Made by a program: the position numbers and the translations under genes. The notes under the pieces are model-generated. The model was not told where the DNA came from. It did not search any database and saw nothing but the letters and a program-made list of their open reading frames with translations. Source: JAEUJT01 sp044225205 (lineage in GTDB: Bacteria > Myxococcota > Myxococcia > Myxococcales > Myxococcaceae). From it: a stretch of DNA of 7,787 bases. This document shows, in pieces, positions 6,252-7,787 of this stretch. The stretch's first letter is position 1; every line of letters starts with the position of its first letter. The stretch is taken from positions 1 to 7,787 of the forward strand of contig JBGAIY010000377.1 of NCBI GenBank assembly GCA_044225205.1. Reading direction: 5' to 3'.

Positions 6252-7223
6252 TCACCGGGGTTCGGGCGCGCCGTTCGGCACCAGCGACTTGTTCGCCAAC
6301 GCTTGGGCGAACAGACGCATGACCCGGGCGTGCACCAACGCTTGCGTCACCCGGTACAGCACCCAGGGCAACCCGGGCGCGAAGTCGATGAGCGCGGTCA
6401 CCGCCGAGCCGTCTCGGAGCAGCCGAAATTCGACGCGGCCGCGGCGTGGGGTGTTGGCGGTGAGCGAGCCGCCGACCACGTCGAAGACCGCGCAATCGCG
6501 CTCAGAACGGCCCGGGCTGTGGCGCAGCACCAACATCGCCGAGCCGAAGGCCGAAATCGTGAACGTGCGCTCGAACCGTTCGACGCGGGTCAACGGAGCG
6601 ACCGACGGCAACCACTGAAAATACGCTTCGGCCAAGGCGAGGGCCGTCGCTCCGGCGGGGCGCTCGAAGCGTTGCACCGACCAGGCTCGTGCCGCGGAGG
6701 GCGGGCGCACCGGCCGAGGGGCGGTCGGCTTCCACTCCGGCAAATTGCGGGTCTCGGCGCGGCCTTGCTGCACGAGCTCGGCGAGCGCCGTGACGGGCTG
6801 TTGGCCGCCGCCGCGCAGCACCGAGAACGGCACACCGGTCTCTCGCAGCAGGGCCTCATTCGGGTCATTTTCGGCGCAGGCGAAGAACACGAGGTGCTGG
6901 GCCCCGACCCGCGCAGCCGCGCGAGAAACCGAGTCGGCCAACAGGGCGTCGAGGTCACTGCGCGCGCCTTGCACCAGCCGGGCGACCCGCTCTCGCGTAC
7001 GAGCCAAGAACACGACCGTGTGGGCGCCGGCGAGAGCGACTTCGGCGTCGGCAATCGAGGTCAGGTCGCAGGCCCAGGTGTCGTCGTCGGCGGCGTTCGA
7101 CAGCGATGCCGGCGTGGCGACCACCCGCACCTGCCAGTTCGCCGAACGAAGCGCGGCGGCAAGGGCGGTGCCCAGCGGCCCTGAGCCTCCAGCAATGACC
7201 ACCCGACGGGCTGACTCGCTCAT
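6252..7223 (-). CDS. NAD(P)-binding Rossmann (NmrA/YbjT-like) protein with C-terminal extra domain
   Basis: This 323-residue protein has two parts. Residues 5-160 form a short Rossmann domain with the nucleotide loop AGGSGPLG (11-18), the pattern Asp53-Leu54 followed by AEVALAGAHTVVFLA (60-74), and VPFSVLRGGG (131-140), as in atypical short-chain dehydrogenases of the NmrA/YbjT type. No YxxxK catalytic pair is evident, so it may bind the cofactor without classical dehydrogenase activity. Residues 180-310 (FERTFTISAFGS, GRVEFRLLRDGSAV, and a C-terminal helix rich in Ala and Arg) resemble the DUF2867 or SRPBCC-like tail of YbjT-type proteins; this is a by-eye judgement. ATG at 7223 fits the Rossmann start, and an upstream 35-codon extension is likely non-coding. 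It is first in the minus-strand run, facing the divergent region at 7224-7326. Pairing with the MOSC enzyme is speculative. Confidence 0.8.
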   Translation of the reverse strand: MSESARRVVIAGGSGPLGTALAAALRSANWQVRVVATPASLSNAADDDTWACDLTSIADAEVALAGAHTVVFLARTRERVARLVQGARSDLDALLADSVSRAAARVGAQHLVFFACAENDPNEALLRETGVPFSVLRGGGQQPVTALAELVQQGRAETRNLPEWKPTAPRPVRPPSAARAWSVQRFERPAGATALALAEAYFQWLPSVAPLTRVERFERTFTISAFGSAMLVLRHSPGRSERDCAVFDVVGGSLTANTPRRGRVEFRLLRDGSAVTALIDFAPGLPWVLYRVTQALVHARVMRLFAQALANKSLVPNGAPEPR

Positions 7224-7326
7224 GGCCACCGCAGTTACCTCGAGTGCACACCTTTTTCCATTTTGGAAATGCCGGTTGCTGGGCCGCTGAACGACGCCGC
7301 GGCCCTCGGTGGTAGGGTCGCCGACC
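7224..7326. promoter_or_regulatory. Divergent intergenic promoter region
   Basis: This 103-base gap separates the start of the five-gene minus-strand run from the Reeler gene and must carry promoters for both. It contains the AT-rich island at 7253-7270 with an inverted repeat (listed separately), and an 8-base TGCACACC at 7245-7252 that also occurs at 100-107 upstream of the barrel gene. AGGG at 7314-7317 can serve as ribosome binding site for the Reeler gene. I cannot assign clear -35/-10 boxes. Confidence 0.6.
7255..7269. repeat. Inverted repeat TTTCCA-TTT-TGGAAA (candidate operator)
   Basis: TTTCCA (7255-7260) and TGGAAA (7264-7269) are perfect 6-base arms around TTT. The element is strikingly AT-rich against a GC-rich background and lies centrally in the divergent region, 32 bases from the minus-strand start and 58 from the plus-strand start. 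A dimeric regulator could control both directions from here. The regulator is not encoded in the window. Confidence 0.45.
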
Positions 7327-7787
7327 ATGAAAGCGACAACAGCGATTTGGGGTTTGGCATTCGGTCTTTCGACAACGGCGTACGGGTACGGTGCAGGGGC
7401 TGGGGCGTGCGACTACCCGAGCGAAATCGCCATGTCGGTCGGCAAGGCCGGCACCGACGGCTTCGTCGTCGAGGCGACGACGACCGAATACGAGCCTGGC
7501 CAGCCGCTTCGGGTCACCCTGCGCAACACGGGCTCGGTCACCTTCAAGGGCTTCTTGCTGCAGGCGGTGAAGGGCAGCCCTGGAGCCGCGAACACCAACG
7601 TCATTGGCTCGTTCACCGACGTGCCGAGCAACGCGCAGCTCAAGACCAGCTGCAACGGCACCAACGGCGTCGTGACCCACACGACGAATGACGCCAAGCA
7701 AGCCATCACCTTCACGTGGACACCACCCGCCGACGCCGACGGGCCGATTACGTTTCACGCGGTCGCGGTCGTGAGCAGAACAGAATG
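7327..7787 (+). CDS. Secreted Reeler-domain protein (C-terminus cut by window edge)
   Basis: An open frame from ATG at 7327 runs to the end of the window (153 complete codons). Residues 1-20 are a signal peptide (Lys2, hydrophobic core, Ala18-Tyr-Gly20 cleavage site). From about residue 28 the sequence fits the Reeler domain: a YEPGQPLRVTLR segment (55-66), FKGFLLQAV (73-81), SFTDVP (95-100), Cys109, VVTHTTNDAKQAITFTW (115-131), then GPITFHAVAVVSRTE (139-153). Cys28 and Cys109 probably form the domain's disulfide. The Reeler domain is an extracellular beta-sandwich best known from animal reelin and from insect defence proteins; myxobacteria also carry it. Its bacterial role is not established. 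The missing C-terminus may hold an anchor or sorting signal. AGGG at 7314-7317 provides a moderate ribosome binding site. The gene is divergent from the Rossmann/MOSC operon. Confidence 0.82.
   Translation, partial: MKATTAIWGLAFGLSTTAYGYGAGAGACDYPSEIAMSVGKAGTDGFVVEATTTEYEPGQPLRVTLRNTGSVTFKGFLLQAVKGSPGAANTNVIGSFTDVPSNAQLKTSCNGTNGVVTHTTNDAKQAITFTWTPPADADGPITFHAVAVVSRTE

Noticed and set aside
6244..6495. N-terminal extension of the MOSC protein
   Set aside because: These 84 codons are an alternative frame of the Rossmann gene. The family's normal N-terminus begins at the ATG at 6243 with a good ribosome binding site.
7264..7280. Sigma54-like promoter: TGG followed by TTGCT
   Set aside because: The GG and GC elements are separated by 11 bases, not the strict 10, and the -24 element reads TGGAAA, not TGGCAC.
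7224..7328. N-terminal extension of the Rossmann protein into the divergent region
   Set aside because: The 35 extra residues precede the Rossmann beta-strand without homology, would remove the intergenic region, and would overlap the Reeler gene start.

Overview
The window is GC-rich and densely coded, with GC-biased third codon positions. It holds outer-membrane-type secreted proteins, lipoproteins and a bacterial Reeler-domain protein. Together these suggest a Gram-negative bacterium, most likely a myxobacterium or other Myxococcota. That placement is inferred from style and gene content, because no rRNA or other phylogenetic marker is present. I see no tRNA, rRNA, CRISPR array, insertion sequence or phage gene.

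Layout. (1) Positions 1-162 hold a possible partial minus-strand gene running off the left edge, and a short divergent regulatory stretch with TGCACA half-sites. (2) Positions 163-2315 (+) hold two translationally coupled genes: a predicted outer-membrane beta-barrel with a signal peptide, then a lipoprotein of the alkaline-phosphatase/phosphodiesterase superfamily. (3) Positions 7223-2293 (-) hold a compact five-gene run. In transcription order it encodes a Rossmann NAD(P)-binding protein with an extra C-terminal domain, a YcbX/mARC-like MOSC protein, a HinT-like HIT protein, a lipoprotein amidohydrolase with a complete metal site, and a shorter paralogous amidohydrolase that has lost nearly all metal ligands. 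Gaps are 8, 30 and 55 bases, and the last junction is an ATGA overlap. The last gene converges on the phosphodiesterase gene and overlaps its 3' end by 23 bases. (4) Positions 7224-7326 are a divergent intergenic region with a clear inverted repeat. (5) From 7327 (+) begins a secreted Reeler-domain protein, cut by the right edge.

How the genes may work together. The plus-strand pair looks like an envelope module: a barrel and a lipid-anchored hydrolase, substrate unknown. In the minus-strand run, the two amidohydrolases form a natural pair of one probable enzyme and one probable pseudoenzyme. The MOSC protein and the Rossmann protein could form a redox pair, but this is speculative. HIT is a general nucleotide-phosphoramidate hydrolase. 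No established named pathway joins all five. The most interesting points are the active/degenerate amidohydrolase pair, the coupled barrel-phosphodiesterase pair and the Reeler-domain protein.
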